DNA of 64,000 nt from contig JAURVB010001798.1 in assembly GCA_033002965.1 (NCBI GenBank), positions 26,935-90,934 of the forward strand, given 5' to 3'. Shown here in pieces: positions 1-11,899 of the stretch (position 1 is the first letter of the stretch; each line of letters begins with the position of its first letter). Under the pieces are notes generated by a model, which worked only from the letters and a program-made list of their open reading frames with translations, ran no database searches and was not told where the DNA came from. The position numbers and the translations under genes were made by a program. Source of the DNA: Piper betle. Its lineage: Eukaryota > Streptophyta > Magnoliopsida > Piperales > Piperaceae.

Positions 1-27
1 TGCTCGAGCTCTTCAGCAAATGCGATG

Positions 28-953
28 TTAATTGATAATTTCCTGAACATATCTAGACGCACAATACTCATAGCAAAGAGCTTGGCCAAACAGAGCTATA
101 TTTTGACGTTGCATTCCCAAACCTTGTGCCTGCTTCATCAAAGCATCAATTTGAACTAAGAGGGTTGTAAAGGCATCGGCTTGAAGAACTCCAGGGGTAA
201 CCTTCTTTGAAGCTTGATTATAAGCCATTTGATGGTGGTTGCTAGCAAGCTTTTCTACCTGTTCATAAGCTTCTTCATAAGTTTTTATCACGATAGATCC
301 TCCAGCAGCTAGATCTACTTTGGACTTTGTCTGACTCATCAACCCATTAAAGAATGAATTTGAACCTACGATTGAATCACACGGTAAGGACATTTCCTCA
401 ATAAGTCTTTAAATCCTTCCCTTGTGTCATAGTCAAGTTGCACAAAAGGGGTGATATCATTCCCGAATAACACTATTCTGGAAGGTAGACAATATTTCAA
501 AATAAACTTTCGGGCCATCTCCTCTAATGTAGTTATGGAGTTAGGTGCTAACGAGTTGAGCCAATGCCTAGCTGCTCCGTTCAAAGAGAATGGAAATAGC
601 CTTTGCCTAATTACATCTTCCGGTACTTCATGCTCCTTGTAAGAATTACAGATCAGCACAAAATTTAGCAAGTGCATGTGAGGATATTTAGTTGGCAACC
701 CATTAAATTGCCCAAACATAACCGGCTTAAGCTCAGAGTAATTTGCAAGGATTTAAGGCCTTACAATACTAGAGCCAAACCCATCAAGTTGAGGTACATC
801 TAGCTCTGCCAATGCTCGGTTATTGGATTTATAACCTTGTTCCAGATTCTGAAGCCCTTGTTCGTCATTGTTTCCCGGATCTTGCATCCTAGATTGCCTT
901 CTTTCCTGTCTGTTCTTTGTGCAAGTTCTTCCAATTTCAGGATCACAAGGCAA
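28..953 (-). pseudogene. Athila/Tat-like Ty3/Gypsy gag remnant
   Basis: Decayed capsid (gag) gene of an LTR retrotransposon. Three minus-strand pieces follow one another: 953-753 (N-terminal leader), 719-366 and 393-28, separated by a stop near 759 and a frame change between 393 and 366. The middle piece carries the Retrotrans_gag signature, with FNGLPTKYPHMHLL followed by LFPFSLNGAARHWLNSL and a KFILKY block. The last piece has the spacer AAGGSIVIKTYEEAYE that follows the capsid in Athila/Tat gags. The gene starts just downstream of a primer-binding site (1079-1061) and an LTR, as expected for a 5' end read on the minus strand. The rest of the element lies outside the window. Assignment to Gypsy is firm; lineage within Athila/Tat is by motif memory. 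Confidence 0.8.
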
Positions 954-1060
954 AAGATTTTCTGGTTCCCGATCTCACGTGCACTATGACACGTACACCT
1001 AGGAACAATAAGGATAAGAATAAATTAAATAATTAAACTAAGTAAGAAAACCTAAAATAA

Positions 1061-1079
1061 CTCCACGGCAACAATGCCA
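1061..1079 (-). other. Primer-binding site of the Athila/Tat-like element
   Basis: The minus strand reads TGGCATTGTTGCCGTGGAG, a mutated form of the tRNA-Asp-complementary primer site (TGGCGCCGTTGCCGGGGA) usual in Athila/Tat elements. It lies directly between the LTR and the gag remnant, which fixes the element's orientation. Confidence 0.75.
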
Positions 1080-1085
1080 AAAACT

Positions 1086-3490
1086 TGTTATGAACACAAG
1101 TTCACATATCATTTGAGTAATATAGCAGTGAATACAAGGTCATTCCCAAGGGCTATCTTAATTATCCCAACTTTTACATCTACTTAACTTAATTAACTAC
1201 TTAACCAAACTAACTAATTATGCAATTAAACTAAAACTAAATCTAGTAATTAAATAAAGAAAGTTAATTTGCTGAATTAAAACAGAAACAACAAACTGAA
1301 TATAGCAACTTTCCTAATCTAACTTAACTTTGGTTGAGGCAAAGACTTCAATGCAAATACTAATTCTAATTAAAACTAAACTAAATCTAATTGTAATCAA
1401 CAAGAAATTAAAATATGACTTCCAATTTCACTATGTTGCTGTGGATCATTACAAATATTATTCTCATCTACTTATAAATTGATCTGGGTTGATAACCAAG
1501 TAAACACATATAATTGTAATGGGTTGTTGCTTCTTATTACAACTTATTATTCTAATTCAATTACTATATATATGTGCAAAAGAAATTAGGATAATACATT
1601 ATTGTTATTGATAATGTATTTATTCATAAATATTATTTTTGTTCATGTTTATCTTATTTTACTTAATTAATTGATTGATTATTAGTTATTTTCTTACTAG
1701 TGTTATTATTTATACGTATTTAGTCATATGCTCGTATATTTGATATTTATATTATTATTCTTTATGATTAATTAATATTTGCCATTTATTTATTTATTTA
1801 TCTATGATTTATTTAATTAATTATTTGGTCATTTGTTTAATTATTTATATATTTACTAACACGAGCATATATGATATTTACTCGTGTTTAGTTGTGTATT
1901 TATATAATATAATTATATTATTATTTTTTGATTGGAGTATTATTTATGTTCATGTATTTATTATTTACCTAATTATGTATGAGTGTATTTATTTGTTTAT
2001 TTATTTATTTGCTATTTATTATTGTTATGTCTTCATTTGCATGGTAGGTGTTTAGGCTTGGTAGCACTGTTTTGCTTATTAAGATATATTGATGATATGA
2101 GCATACACCATAAGCATGCATCATATAGAAATGTTAGTATTTTACTTAGTAATGAGTTATGATGTAGGTTTCGAAATTCGTGCTCGCTATATATGTGCAG
2201 ATACACTTGGAGCTTGGACCACAGATCTGTATGACTCTCTTTCTCTATTTGACTCCTTGCGTGTCGAGTTTAATCGTATTTTAGACATTAGACGACTTCA
2301 GGGGCGTTTTATCGGATCCTTCTGCTGTTGAGCTATTTAGCCGTGTTTTTTACACATATTTAATAAAACTACAAAGATGAGATCCCTTGTTGGTTTTCAA
2401 ACTTAAGCTCTAGAAATATATGATACAAGCCTATTCTATAAGGCTGTTATATAAGTACGTACATTTTTGTGGATTTCACGAATAAGAGAATGAGTGGTAT
2501 AGAGATATGTATGAACCATACTAGTACTCCTTCAAACCCTGAATTAGTGCAGTGTATGAGGGTAGTGTGTAATGTAGCGTATTTTCGAAATTTATGGCAC
2601 TAACTTAACTGTTCCTTTTACCACTCGAGTACCATTGTGGATGATATAAAAGGTGTGAGGGTGTAAACGTTATATGTATGAATATAAATATTAGCTGTGT
2701 ATGTGAGCTCACAGTTGCTTAAGTATGTTTACTTACCGCCTAGTGTGAGGCAATCTTGAAATTTTATAAGTTTTTATGGATAATGGAATACCTATTTACT
2801 AGATTGTATTAGTTATGTTTTAGACTAGTAACACTCGTTACTGACGTTTTTCATATAATATATATAGGTTTTGCAAATCTTGAGTCGACTTTAGTGGAAA
2901 GATAGATAAATACTACACATACTTGAGCTCAACGCATTTATTTATTTTTCTTTTCTTTTACTTATATTTGATGTATTTTGATAAGTATTTAACAATGTCT
3001 TCCATTCTTATAACACCAAATGAGTTGTTTTGATCTATTTTATTAATCGAGTATTATCGACCAACAATTTTAAAGCATGACTCTACTCAATTATAACATT
3101 TTTTATTCGGTTCTTAGGTGAATCGAAATCAGGGTGTTACACAATAGGTTTCTTTCATCCTTATCTCTAACTCGTGCAGAGGCCTCCTATCTTCACTAGA
3201 ACTTGTCAAACACAATCTCTCCTCTCTTTTCTAGATTAATCCAGCTTTAATTCATGACTCTTCAATGAATATTACTCTTCAAATTCATCCACATAAATCC
3301 ATGTCAGGGCTAAACCTTCAAATAAAATTAAAATAAACACAATAAAGCCCATAGTTTGCAATGATTACATATTTTATAAATAAATAACTAAAAACCATAA
3401 ATTTATTCTAAAACTAATATAAAACCTACTCAAGACCAACAAATCAAATTCAAATTCAAATAAATTATTAACTCTTTCAAAGAGTTATCA
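1086..3490 (-). mobile_element. 5' LTR of the Athila/Tat-like element, split by an insertion
   Basis: On the plus strand the segment runs from TGTTATGAAC at 1086 to AGAGTTATCA at 3490, i.e. TG...CA borders. The distal end is a short palindrome (AACTCTTTCAAAGAGTT, 3471-3487) typical of the first bases of Tat-type LTRs, which begin TGATAACTC. The proximal end abuts the primer-binding site. About 0.85 kb is LTR proper; the central ~1.55 kb is a separate LTR-like insertion. The partner 3' LTR is outside the window. Confidence 0.6.
1590..3141 (-). mobile_element. LTR-like repeat ('TGTAACACC' family), nested copy
   Basis: Very AT-rich sequence ending at 3141 in GTGTTACA (minus-strand start TGTAACACCCTGATTTCG). 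It is homologous over most of its length to 24639-25900 in the opposite orientation: shared blocks include the ACTAACACGAGCATAT stretch near 1855, TATTGATGATATGAGC near 2087 and TTTACTTACCGCCTAGTG near 2729. The copy here carries about 380 bp extra (roughly 2120-2500). The layout resembles a Tekay-type Gypsy LTR read on the minus strand, but no coding sequence is attached. The left border is not resolved. Confidence 0.55.
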
Positions 3491-5884
3491 CTCTACTATA
3501 TAGCCCCTTCATGACAAGAACTGGAATAGCTTAAACCAAAATGTGTCTTGCACTCCACAGTGGCTAGATGAGGAAGTATATCACAATATTGCCCACAAAG
3601 TGATTGACAAGACACTTATGGACAAGCTTCAAGAGGTGATGAGAGGAGTATAAATTCCCTAGAGCTCTTGGCGCTTGTCCCAAGTTGCCTTGGCAAGTCA
3701 CTTGATCCATAACATTGTGATATGCTCTCTCATTTATACACTATCGAATGGAAGAAATAAATTTTGGTCTAAGTTATCCTCATCCTTAGCGTTCATCCCT
3801 TCCAGTTTTAACCTAAAATAGATTCATACAATTCATCAGAATAAAGGTGGCCAATCATTTTATTATTCTAATAACTATAATACTCATGAATCCGTACAGA
3901 TCATTTTGACACATTTATTTTCCATCTTAGAGATCAAAACAAAGTAAGCCCAGCAACCTTCCACTATTAACCAATAATGGGTATAACGAATATCAAGATT
4001 ATGCTCATGCTCTTGGTATACATCAATGCATCACCAATCACAAAAGTAGAGAAACCATCAACTAATGACAATATAAAATGGTACAACTTTGGATAAGAAA
4101 ACATGGGATGACAATCAATGTAGGACACACCAAAGAAAACACCAACAAATAAGGATCTCACCAATCTTTCCTTTGATCTCTACATTCAATCCCTGACCTT
4201 CCCTCACTATTTTCTCCCCTTTTCAATGTTATAACCCTCTTTCTTATTCATGAAGAACTATGGTCCTCTTGAGCTCAAGTATACTTTCTAGTTATTTGGA
4301 GGCACATATTTATAGACTCACCTACTAGAAGCTGAAAAGACCATCGTCCAGATGTTCCTTCCGAATATTCGGGCACTCACCAATGAGTAACATGCTACAC
4401 CAAAGTATGAACTTTGGGTGCCTATGATGATTTGCTCGGCGCACACCATGCACAAAGCAAATATTAGCCATAGCATTGTGACAACTAATTCATTTTATAA
4501 TCATTTAGTAACCATTTGGCATTAAAAAATGCCCAGATTAGTAAAACTACAGACACTAGAACCTTTGCATGTAAATACAATGGCTAAAATCCTTCGTGTG
4601 TGCTAGAGTTCATGTAAAGAACCCAAATATTAGCAAAGCAGAAATTTAGGTTCCAACAAATATTTCTCTTTGTTAAACCGAAGAGAATATGGTTAAATGA
4701 TGAATTGAATTGAACACAAATGCATCATGTACTTATCAATAAAAAGGTACACACGTGACTTTCACATCATGACATCTACAGATACATCTCATGTATAATA
4801 TTAAAGAATAAATTGATTAGATACAAAATATATGACTAAGGTAACGCACTGCAAATATGAATTAATAAACTGGGTTTCATGTAGCAATGCAAACAAATAG
4901 TTGATAACATAAACTATGTTTTGCAGGAGAAAATACGAGATCCAGCTCTAGAATAAATGTTCTTGATCAAAATATAAAGACAAATCAATAATTAATCTGA
5001 TATACGTACGTGCAAAAAACCAAATACCAAATGAAATAAACAAGTAAAAGCATAGAAAACTAAAGAAAGAAATTAAGAGGGACATATACATACTAGGCAT
5101 CTCTCTTGGTCGACCTGAAATTGATAATGTATTAATTGGCCATTTTGTCAATATTATTTTGCTTTATTTTCCTTCTATTTAGTAGGATAATGCCGGTAGA
5201 ATACTCTTTATTTTCAGCACAATTTTTTTCTTTGTATAATTAGTCAAGATTAATAAAGGATAGTTTGAAATTTCATATTTATGTAATTGATTATATTGAG
5301 TATGACTATGTAAGACCTTTGTCTAATGCTCAAATAAGAAAGGACAAACGATCATATTACACCCGAAGGGATATGTGATAGCACAAATTAAAAATTATGG
5401 TGAACAAGTTAGACACAGTCACATGGAAATCAAATCCATGTCACTAATAGTACGTTTGACCAGTAATTTAGTTAATATGTAGGCTGAACACTTATGCCCA
5501 CCAACATGGTAAATTAAGTGAAGTCTAACATTGTTTCTTGTTCAATGATCAAGTTTTGCCTAAGAGTGAATGTTGGTAATTGGATGTGGATTGGTTTGTC
5601 CAAATCAGTTGTTCATGTAGGAGTAGTTGGATTAATGGAGGAGACTAGGATTAGGAAATACCAGACATCTATAAGAAGGCTAGGTCAACATTGGGGAGGA
5701 CTTTTCCTGTGTTGGATGAATTCTTCTCCTTTGTGTCTGCTTCTTCCTTCCCCTACGTTGCTTCCATTGAATCCAGAGGTTTGGGAGTGGAGATCTAGTG
5801 AAAAAACTTGAAGAAGGAGGCTGGTGATGTAACCAACTTCAACATTAATTGATTAGACTTAAATCCCAAACGGAAACTAAACGC
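3491..5884. other. Intergenic stretch without a recognised gene
   Basis: No open reading frame with recognisable protein similarity is seen on either strand; the longest are under 100 codons and of biased composition. Several runs look like decayed transposon sequence, but no terminal repeats or target duplications could be matched. Confidence 0.5.
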
Positions 5885-7025
5885 TGTAACGACCTAAATC
5901 TAAGTCTACAACCCTAGCTAACCCATAAAAATCATCTGTATACCTCATGTATACATTTATAACTCAGCTCTACTATAGCCTAACTGATGCTATCATCTAT
6001 ATGTTGGAATACTCGACTACCATTACATGCCCATAAGGCCATATGGCCCATACTTATGATCTGAAAACTGGATTGGTTTGAGCGAGCTCGAATCGACTCG
6101 AAATTGACCTGAACCGAGTAAAACTACTAGCAGGTAAAACCCAAACCCAAAGCTAGGCTTTACAGTTGTTGCCACAATTTTCTTTTTAAAAAAATATAAG
6201 ATAATCACCACTTACTGTGGCAAATTTTTTTAAAAAAGGAAATATTAGCCACTATTTTGTCACCACTAAGTGGTGAAAAAATTTAACTACGGGATTAGCC
6301 ATTGCTAGTGGTGGCGGTTGCCATTTTTTAAAAAAAAATGGTGCTAGCCACCACAAACGATGTCAATATTTAATTTTATTAAAAAAATATTTACCACTGC
6401 TTTGCCACTACCAATTGGTGGCATAATTTAACCATGAGATTAGCTACCATAGAAGTGGTAGTTGCCATTTTTTAAAAATAAAAAGAAAAAGAGGATACCC
6501 ACCCCTTGTATTGCCAATTGCCAAAAAAATATTTTAAGAAAAAACATGAGGACAGCCACTGCTTGCAATATTTGACTTTTTAAAAAATTTATTCACCCGC
6601 GGGATTAGCCACCACTAACACGGTAATCGATTGATTTTAGCCTTTCTTATTTATTATTTTCTACATATGTAAGGAGATGACTCAGTACCTTGTAGTAAAT
6701 TTCTAAGTGGACATGTTTACATGAACGATGGGATAGAGAATATCACCACTTACATTTATTTTCTTTATTTGTTATTTGCTGTTATTAGTAATTAACTTAC
6801 TACTAGACCTTTGCTAGGACTGATATTTAGATAATGATATATTGTGGACAGTTAAAAGAACTATGTGGTAACTATGTTAGTAAAGTGCTCTATCGGCTTA
6901 TTAGAAATATTCTACACTATTATGATTAATATTTTATTGCATATTATGATATGCATGCATGTTAGAAGATGAGCATGTAACTGTCTTAATCTCGGGTTAA
7001 GCATGTTAGAATTGAGGTCATTACA
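5885..7025 (+). mobile_element. Possible solo LTR with internal degenerate repeats
   Basis: Begins TGTAACGACCTAAATC and ends GAGGTCATTACA, the TG...CA borders and the mutual terminal complementarity common in plant Gypsy LTRs. The flanking 5-mers (AACGC and AATAA) do not match, so the call is weak. Inside, 6190-6630 holds three to four degenerate ~130-bp repeats, each with a TGGTGGC-type core, an oligo-A run and a 'GGGATTAGCC' box. Confidence 0.35.
6190..6630. repeat. Degenerate ~130-bp tandem repeats with CACCACTA/TAGTGGTGG cores
   Basis: Repeated modules contain GCCACT or CCACCACTA, an A/T run, and (G)GGATTAGCCA. The period varies and copies are diverged. Similar GTGGC-type subterminal repeats occur in CACTA elements, but no CACTA terminus was found here. 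Confidence 0.4.
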
Positions 7026-7032
7026 AATAAAA

Positions 7033-7035
7033 CAG

Positions 7036-7087
<52 letters not shown>
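7033..7087. repeat. (TA)n microsatellite
   Basis: About 27 uninterrupted TA dinucleotides directly read in the sequence. Confidence 0.95.
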
Positions 7088-7089
<2 letters not shown>

Positions 7090-7139
7090 AAAGTAATAAT
7101 ACCTATGGATAGTGGTTAATTCGACACCTCCCTCATGGA

Positions 7140-7910
7140 TCTTGTAAAACTTACAACCTAAGTTAGAGTTTTATAGTCACCAGTTAGTCGGTTCGACCAT
7201 TTGTCAAGGTTGGTTCAGCTTCAAAACATGTGTGTGGGGTTATGGCCGATCATGTATACATGCGATGTGAGCTCTTGTATAGCCAAATATATGATAATAG
7301 CGTCAAATATGCAGTAGTAAGTTGAATTATCAGTTTATATGATAGTGTATGTTTGTTTGCTTTTTCGTTGGTTCGATTGTAGAATTAGATTTAGGTCGTT
7401 GATCGTAATAATGTGCATTAGTTGGGTTTTGGTTGGGTTGCTAGGTCTTGAGCATATCATTTGGCGGATGTATAGCATATCTTATTTCCATCTTATTTTG
7501 GACTTGCGTTCATAGCTTGACATGCCTTGATAGCTCACAGATAGCTTTTAGAAGCACCTAGAACCCCACTTTACACCTAAATTGTAAAACTTGTGACAAG
7601 AGTTAGGGTTTTATACTCGTGTACCGATCGGTTTAGTTATCGGTCCGAGTCGAGTCAGTTTCAGAATACATACACCGAGACTAGGTGGGCCGTGTGTTAT
7701 GAGCCATAAGGGTCAAATATACCAAAGTATATAATGATAATGTCAGTAATACAGCAGGAATATAAGTTATCAGAATATACGACAATATGCGAGACTTTTT
7801 TTTATTTCATGCATTAGACCATAGAAATTAGAATTAGGCCGTCTATCATGCTAGGATGTGTTAGATAGGAATTTGGGTGGGTTGGTAGGTTTAGAACAAG
7901 TTATTTTATT
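7140..7910. repeat. Diverged tandem duplication, ~445-bp period
   Basis: Two copies start at about 7140 and 7585. Shared order of blocks: TGTAAAACTT, AG(A/G)GTTTTATA, a GGTTCGA/GGTTTAG block, ATGATAATG/ATAATAGCG, and at the end AGAATTAGATTTAGG/AGAATTAGGCCG followed by TTGGGT(G)GGTTG(C/G)TAGGT. The copies are clearly diverged, so the duplication is old. It may be part of an LTR. Confidence 0.55.
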
Positions 7911-8700
7911 TATTTGAACATTTTTAATTCATAGAATTTTATCATATTTATTTTATATTTTTTGAATTTAAGTATTATTATTGACTCAAGTTAGGAGCGA
8001 GTCACATTTTATTTACAAAATTGCCCTAACCATCTCTTCTTCTTCCCTGGTTCCTCCTCCTCCAAGCTGCTCGACATTTTTTTTCCTTCCCTAGTTTTGC
8101 CGGTGACCGCCCTCTCTACCGCCGACCACTAACAACCTGGCGACCCCCTCGCTGTCGACTCTGCCTCACTCCGCCCCTTTTCCTTCCTTTCTTCCTCCTT
8201 TTCTCTATGTTTTCCACTTACAATCACCCTCCGTCACTTGCATGTGTTGCCGCTAGCCATAAACACTGGCAATGACCTCAGGCAACCCTCCCTAGCCTTT
8301 CCCTCATACTTTCCGACCATTCCCCAATCTGTGTGATGACATGCACAATGATCCTTGGTGAAAACAGGGCCGCCGCATGCATGCATGTTCGCCAACAACT
8401 AGCGCCACCGTAGGCCAGTCACGGACCACCTCCGACCACACCAACCGCCTGGCCAACCTCAACCAACCCTAGCCCTTCTCCCCACACCTTAGCTGACCCC
8501 ACAGTTTGGCTGCCCTCACCTTAGATAGCCACAACCCACAACTGCCATTGCCAATGACTGGCCGTCGCCACCGGCCAGTGGTGCTCTGACCACATCTAGC
8601 TACCCTTTCCCTTCTTAGTGTCACCCTTGGGACTGCAGCCACAATAGCCATCTCCCTCCTTACAACATTGGCAACCATGCCTGTCGTTGTCGCCTCGTAA
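7911..8700. other. Transposon-like segment with a GC-rich block
   Basis: The segment 7960-8030 (ATTATTGACTCAAGT ... GAGTCACATTTTAT) is homologous to 62585-62635 (TTTTTGACTCGAGTC ... AATCATATTTTAA). In both places it is followed by a pyrimidine-rich then GC-rich stretch, here 8035-8700. Open frames in the GC-rich part show no recognisable protein. The shared order suggests two copies of one transposon family, or similar captured sequence. Confidence 0.4.
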
Positions 8701-10640
8701 TAGCCAGCTAATCGGCTACTTAGATATAAAGTATTAATTCTTACTTCATTTTTATATATGATTGACCATCATTAGCATGTGCATCATTTTGGTAATATTC
8801 ATAGATTTGATTGTGTACTAATTTTAGGGTTTTGAAATTATATTGTTGTAATTATGAAAAATAATTGATTAGTTAATTAAAAATGTGTGCATGTTCATAT
8901 TGTTGTTAATTAAGGTTAGATAATTAGACTAATGAATTAAACATCTAGTTCTAATGATTAAATTATTATGATGGACTATTGGTTGGATTAACAAAAATTA
9001 TGATCTTTATTTAGTTAATTGATATGTTTAAGTTACTTATTAACAAATTTGTAATGTTGATGACATGATCACCTAGGAATATAGATTTATATGACATAAT
9101 TGTTAGGATTTGTTGGATTGAAATTATCTACTCCTATACCTCTCACTTGATTTGTTTACATCCTAGAAAAACATAGCTTTTTTTGTTGTCATTATTGGTG
9201 ATCATTGGTTAAATCTAATTGTTATTATTTCATTTTTCTTGATTTGTGTTATCATATTTGTAGTTGATTCTTAATGAGTTATATTTACCCTCTCCATGCT
9301 TTAGTCTCTATTCATATCACTAAATATTTTATCTCTTCACTGATTGCCTTGTTCATGTAATATCACTTATCTTGTCATCTTTTAACCAATGTGGTTGTTT
9401 ATTTCACTGCCATATCTATTTGGTTATTTCTACGTACCTTACTTTGTTTTCATGGTGTGGTTGTGATTACATTCATTCATCTTATCATTCATGCATCATT
9501 TAGATGATATGGGTTTTAGTGACAGCGAAAGAGTTGTTATTTACACGCGAGACCCCACTTGGAGCTTCTATGAGATATGTTAGGACTCGTTTTTGATAAG
9601 TCATAGAATAGTATAATATTTAGGTAGTTTTTATATATCATCTTCATGCCTTGCATCAACTTTAATTTTTTTTTGGTAAAAATTTAAAAATTTTGGATTA
9701 TCACGAGCTCTAGCAAATATAATTAAATTTGTAGCCGAATTTAAATAAAGAAATGTGTTTTGAAGGATCTGGACAAAGCTCGTACACATTTATAGGTGGA
9801 CCAAACTACCTTTTTAGTACACTTCCTAGTATGGTTAGAATTGCAGACCTGCAACACCTACACACCTACAAAGTTAGAACTACAACATGCTTTTGATAAC
9901 AAAAGGCACTTGCACATCTATAATTGTTTTCTTCCAAACTAGATAGATCCTCCTACTCCACTCAAGTCTCCACTTTGAAGCCAATGGATGGACACCTTGA
10001 CAAGCAAAAAAAAAACACAACCACCAACTGTTACTGATTAAAGGAGCCACTCATGTGTACTTGTTGGGATAGTAGTTGTAAGGAAGCTTCCTCTACCGAT
10101 TTCATTTGATCTACATATTTGAACCATTTGAATTATATGGGACAAGTCCACCAACCCCACCGGGAAACAAGGAGGCATGAAGGAGACAAGGGAAAAAACT
10201 TAAATGCAATGACAAAATCAATATCTGCCCCACTTTGGAAAGACCTACTAAGAAGCTACCACATCTTCAAGAGAAGCTTCAACCCCTCAGTTATATGTAC
10301 CCCCACATTGAGGAGAGACACGTCATAATATAGATCATACTTCTTTTAGAGATACCATAGATTAGAGAAGGCACCTGAAGGAGAAAACCCACGCTTCCTC
10401 TCTTCATCTTTCATACTCAAAAGTGAAGGTTGCTGAGGAGAAGTTATGGACACCAAGTTGCAAGGAAGAAGAACTGCAAAAGAAAAGCTAATGCCAAGAC
10501 TTTGCCCCAATAGATTTGGTTACACTCTGTTTTCTCTTTCTATTATGTTGTCTTCTTTGATGAATTTAATGATGTACTCTTATTCTCTTATAAGGTAAAC
10601 ACTTAGTGATCTAGGGTGTATGATGGATCTTGGGAGATAA
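8701..10640. other. AT-rich stretch without a recognised gene
   Basis: 8700-9640 is AT-rich and weakly resembles the 2080-2240 part of the TGTAACACC family (GATGATATG, then 'CACTTGGAGCTT'). 9720-10640 contains no recognisable coding sequence; its position upstream of an integrase remnant and its pyrimidine-rich leader near 10520-10600 would fit an old Athila-type LTR, but no borders are visible. Confidence 0.35.
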
Positions 10641-10659
10641 GTAACATATCATGCTTGTT

Positions 10660-11525
10660 ATCTTGTTGCACTTCTTGTTAGTTGATAATTTGTACATTCT
10701 AGTGCTAGTAAACTATGTTTCAAATGGGGAGGAGGGTCAAGAATTCTCAACCATTGATGCCAAAGCAGTGATAAAATTCTCAAAGAAAAACATCTTTTCA
10801 AGATTCCCAAGAGCCATCATCAGTGACGAAAGGTCACACTTCTGAAACAAAGCTTTTGGAGCCTTATTGGCCAAATATGGAGTTAAGCACAAGGTTGAAA
10901 CACCTTATCATCCACAAACAAGCAGACAAGTCAAAATCTCCAATTGAGAAATCAAGATAATCTTGGAAAAGTTGAGACTCAATCAAAGAAAGATTGGTTA
11001 ATTAAATTGGACGATACACTTTGGGTTTATAGAGGAGCTTTCAAGATACCTATCGAAATGTACCCTTAGACAATAGCATTTGGAAAAACATGTTGCTTAC
11101 CTTTTGAGTTAGAGTAGAAGGCATATTAAACAATTAAAAAGTTGAATTTTGATGCCAAGGCATGTAGTGGAAAAAGAATGTTGCAACTTAATGTACTGGA
11201 TCCGCGAGACTCAATGCATATGAGAATGCTAAACTTTACAATGAGAAGACCCAGACATGGCATAATAGATACATACTAACCAAGCACTTTGAACCAAGAC
11301 ATCGGGTATTATTATACAATTCCAAGTTAAAGCCTTTTCCAAGAAAGCTTAAATCCTGATGTATAGGACCCTACATTCTGTTGAATGCATTCCCACATGG
11401 TGTAGTTGAGCTCATAAATGAAATAAATAGGAATCAGCTCAAGGTAAATGGCCATAGTTTGAAGCACTATTTTGGTGGAGAAGTGATTCAATTGACTTCA
11501 TTTGACAAACCAACCTTAGAATGAT
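10660..11525 (+). pseudogene. Athila/Tat-like Gypsy integrase remnant
   Basis: Translation of the plus strand, with several frame changes and stops, gives the central and C-terminal parts of a Gypsy integrase: a YVSNG block, FSRFPRAIISDERSHF (10798-10842; second catalytic Asp in the ISDE motif, GVPRA shortened to PRA), then AKYGVKHKV and [13 protein letters not shown] (the catalytic Glu region, partly altered), a WAYRTA-like block, PYRLVFGK-like remnants, and a C-terminal segment ending HYFGGEVIQLTSFD at about 11500. The element's N-terminal pol (protease, RT, RNase H) is missing upstream. The gene is dead. It is followed by a further ORF remnant and a polypurine tract in the same orientation, which is the Athila/Tat gene order. 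Confidence 0.75.
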
Positions 11526-11623
11526 CAAGGGTCGAGCCGAGCTAGTGACTGAAAACAAGAGCTCACTAAGAGGCAGCCCAACATGCAAAAAAAAAAAAAC
11601 TCAACCTAAGTTTAAGGTGCAAC

Positions 11624-11692
11624 ACACACATGACCGACCCAACCCAACACACACATGACCAACCCAACCCAACACACACATGACCGACCAAA
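11624..11692. repeat. Short tandem repeat, ~25-bp unit, three copies
   Basis: Three successive copies of a unit containing ACACACACATGACC(G/A)ACC separated by CAACCC. They lie in the spacer between the integrase remnant and the downstream extra ORF. Confidence 0.8.
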
Positions 11693-11899
11693 AAGGGGTA
11701 AAGATAAAAACTTGAGAAAGGTAAAGTTCTTTGACCCTAGGCCCTTTTGCTCGGCCATTGCTCAGGTTTTCCTCAAATCAAAAGTGAAATTAGTGATCGA
11801 CTACAAGGTCTGTGCTTCGATCTCCTTAATCTTACACCCTAATTCTTGTTTGCTTGCCTCACGATTTGGATATATACTCACAGCATGAGCATAATGAGA

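Noticed and set aside
1804..2055. Hydrophobic 83-codon frame that looks like a membrane protein
   Set aside because: AT-rich sequence produces Ile/Tyr/Leu-rich translations. The homologous repeat at 25400-25900 does not keep the frame.
4948..5151. Possible small exon reading GRPREMPSMY with an upstream TTTCAG
   Set aside because: Too short, no partner exons, and no protein family recognised with confidence.
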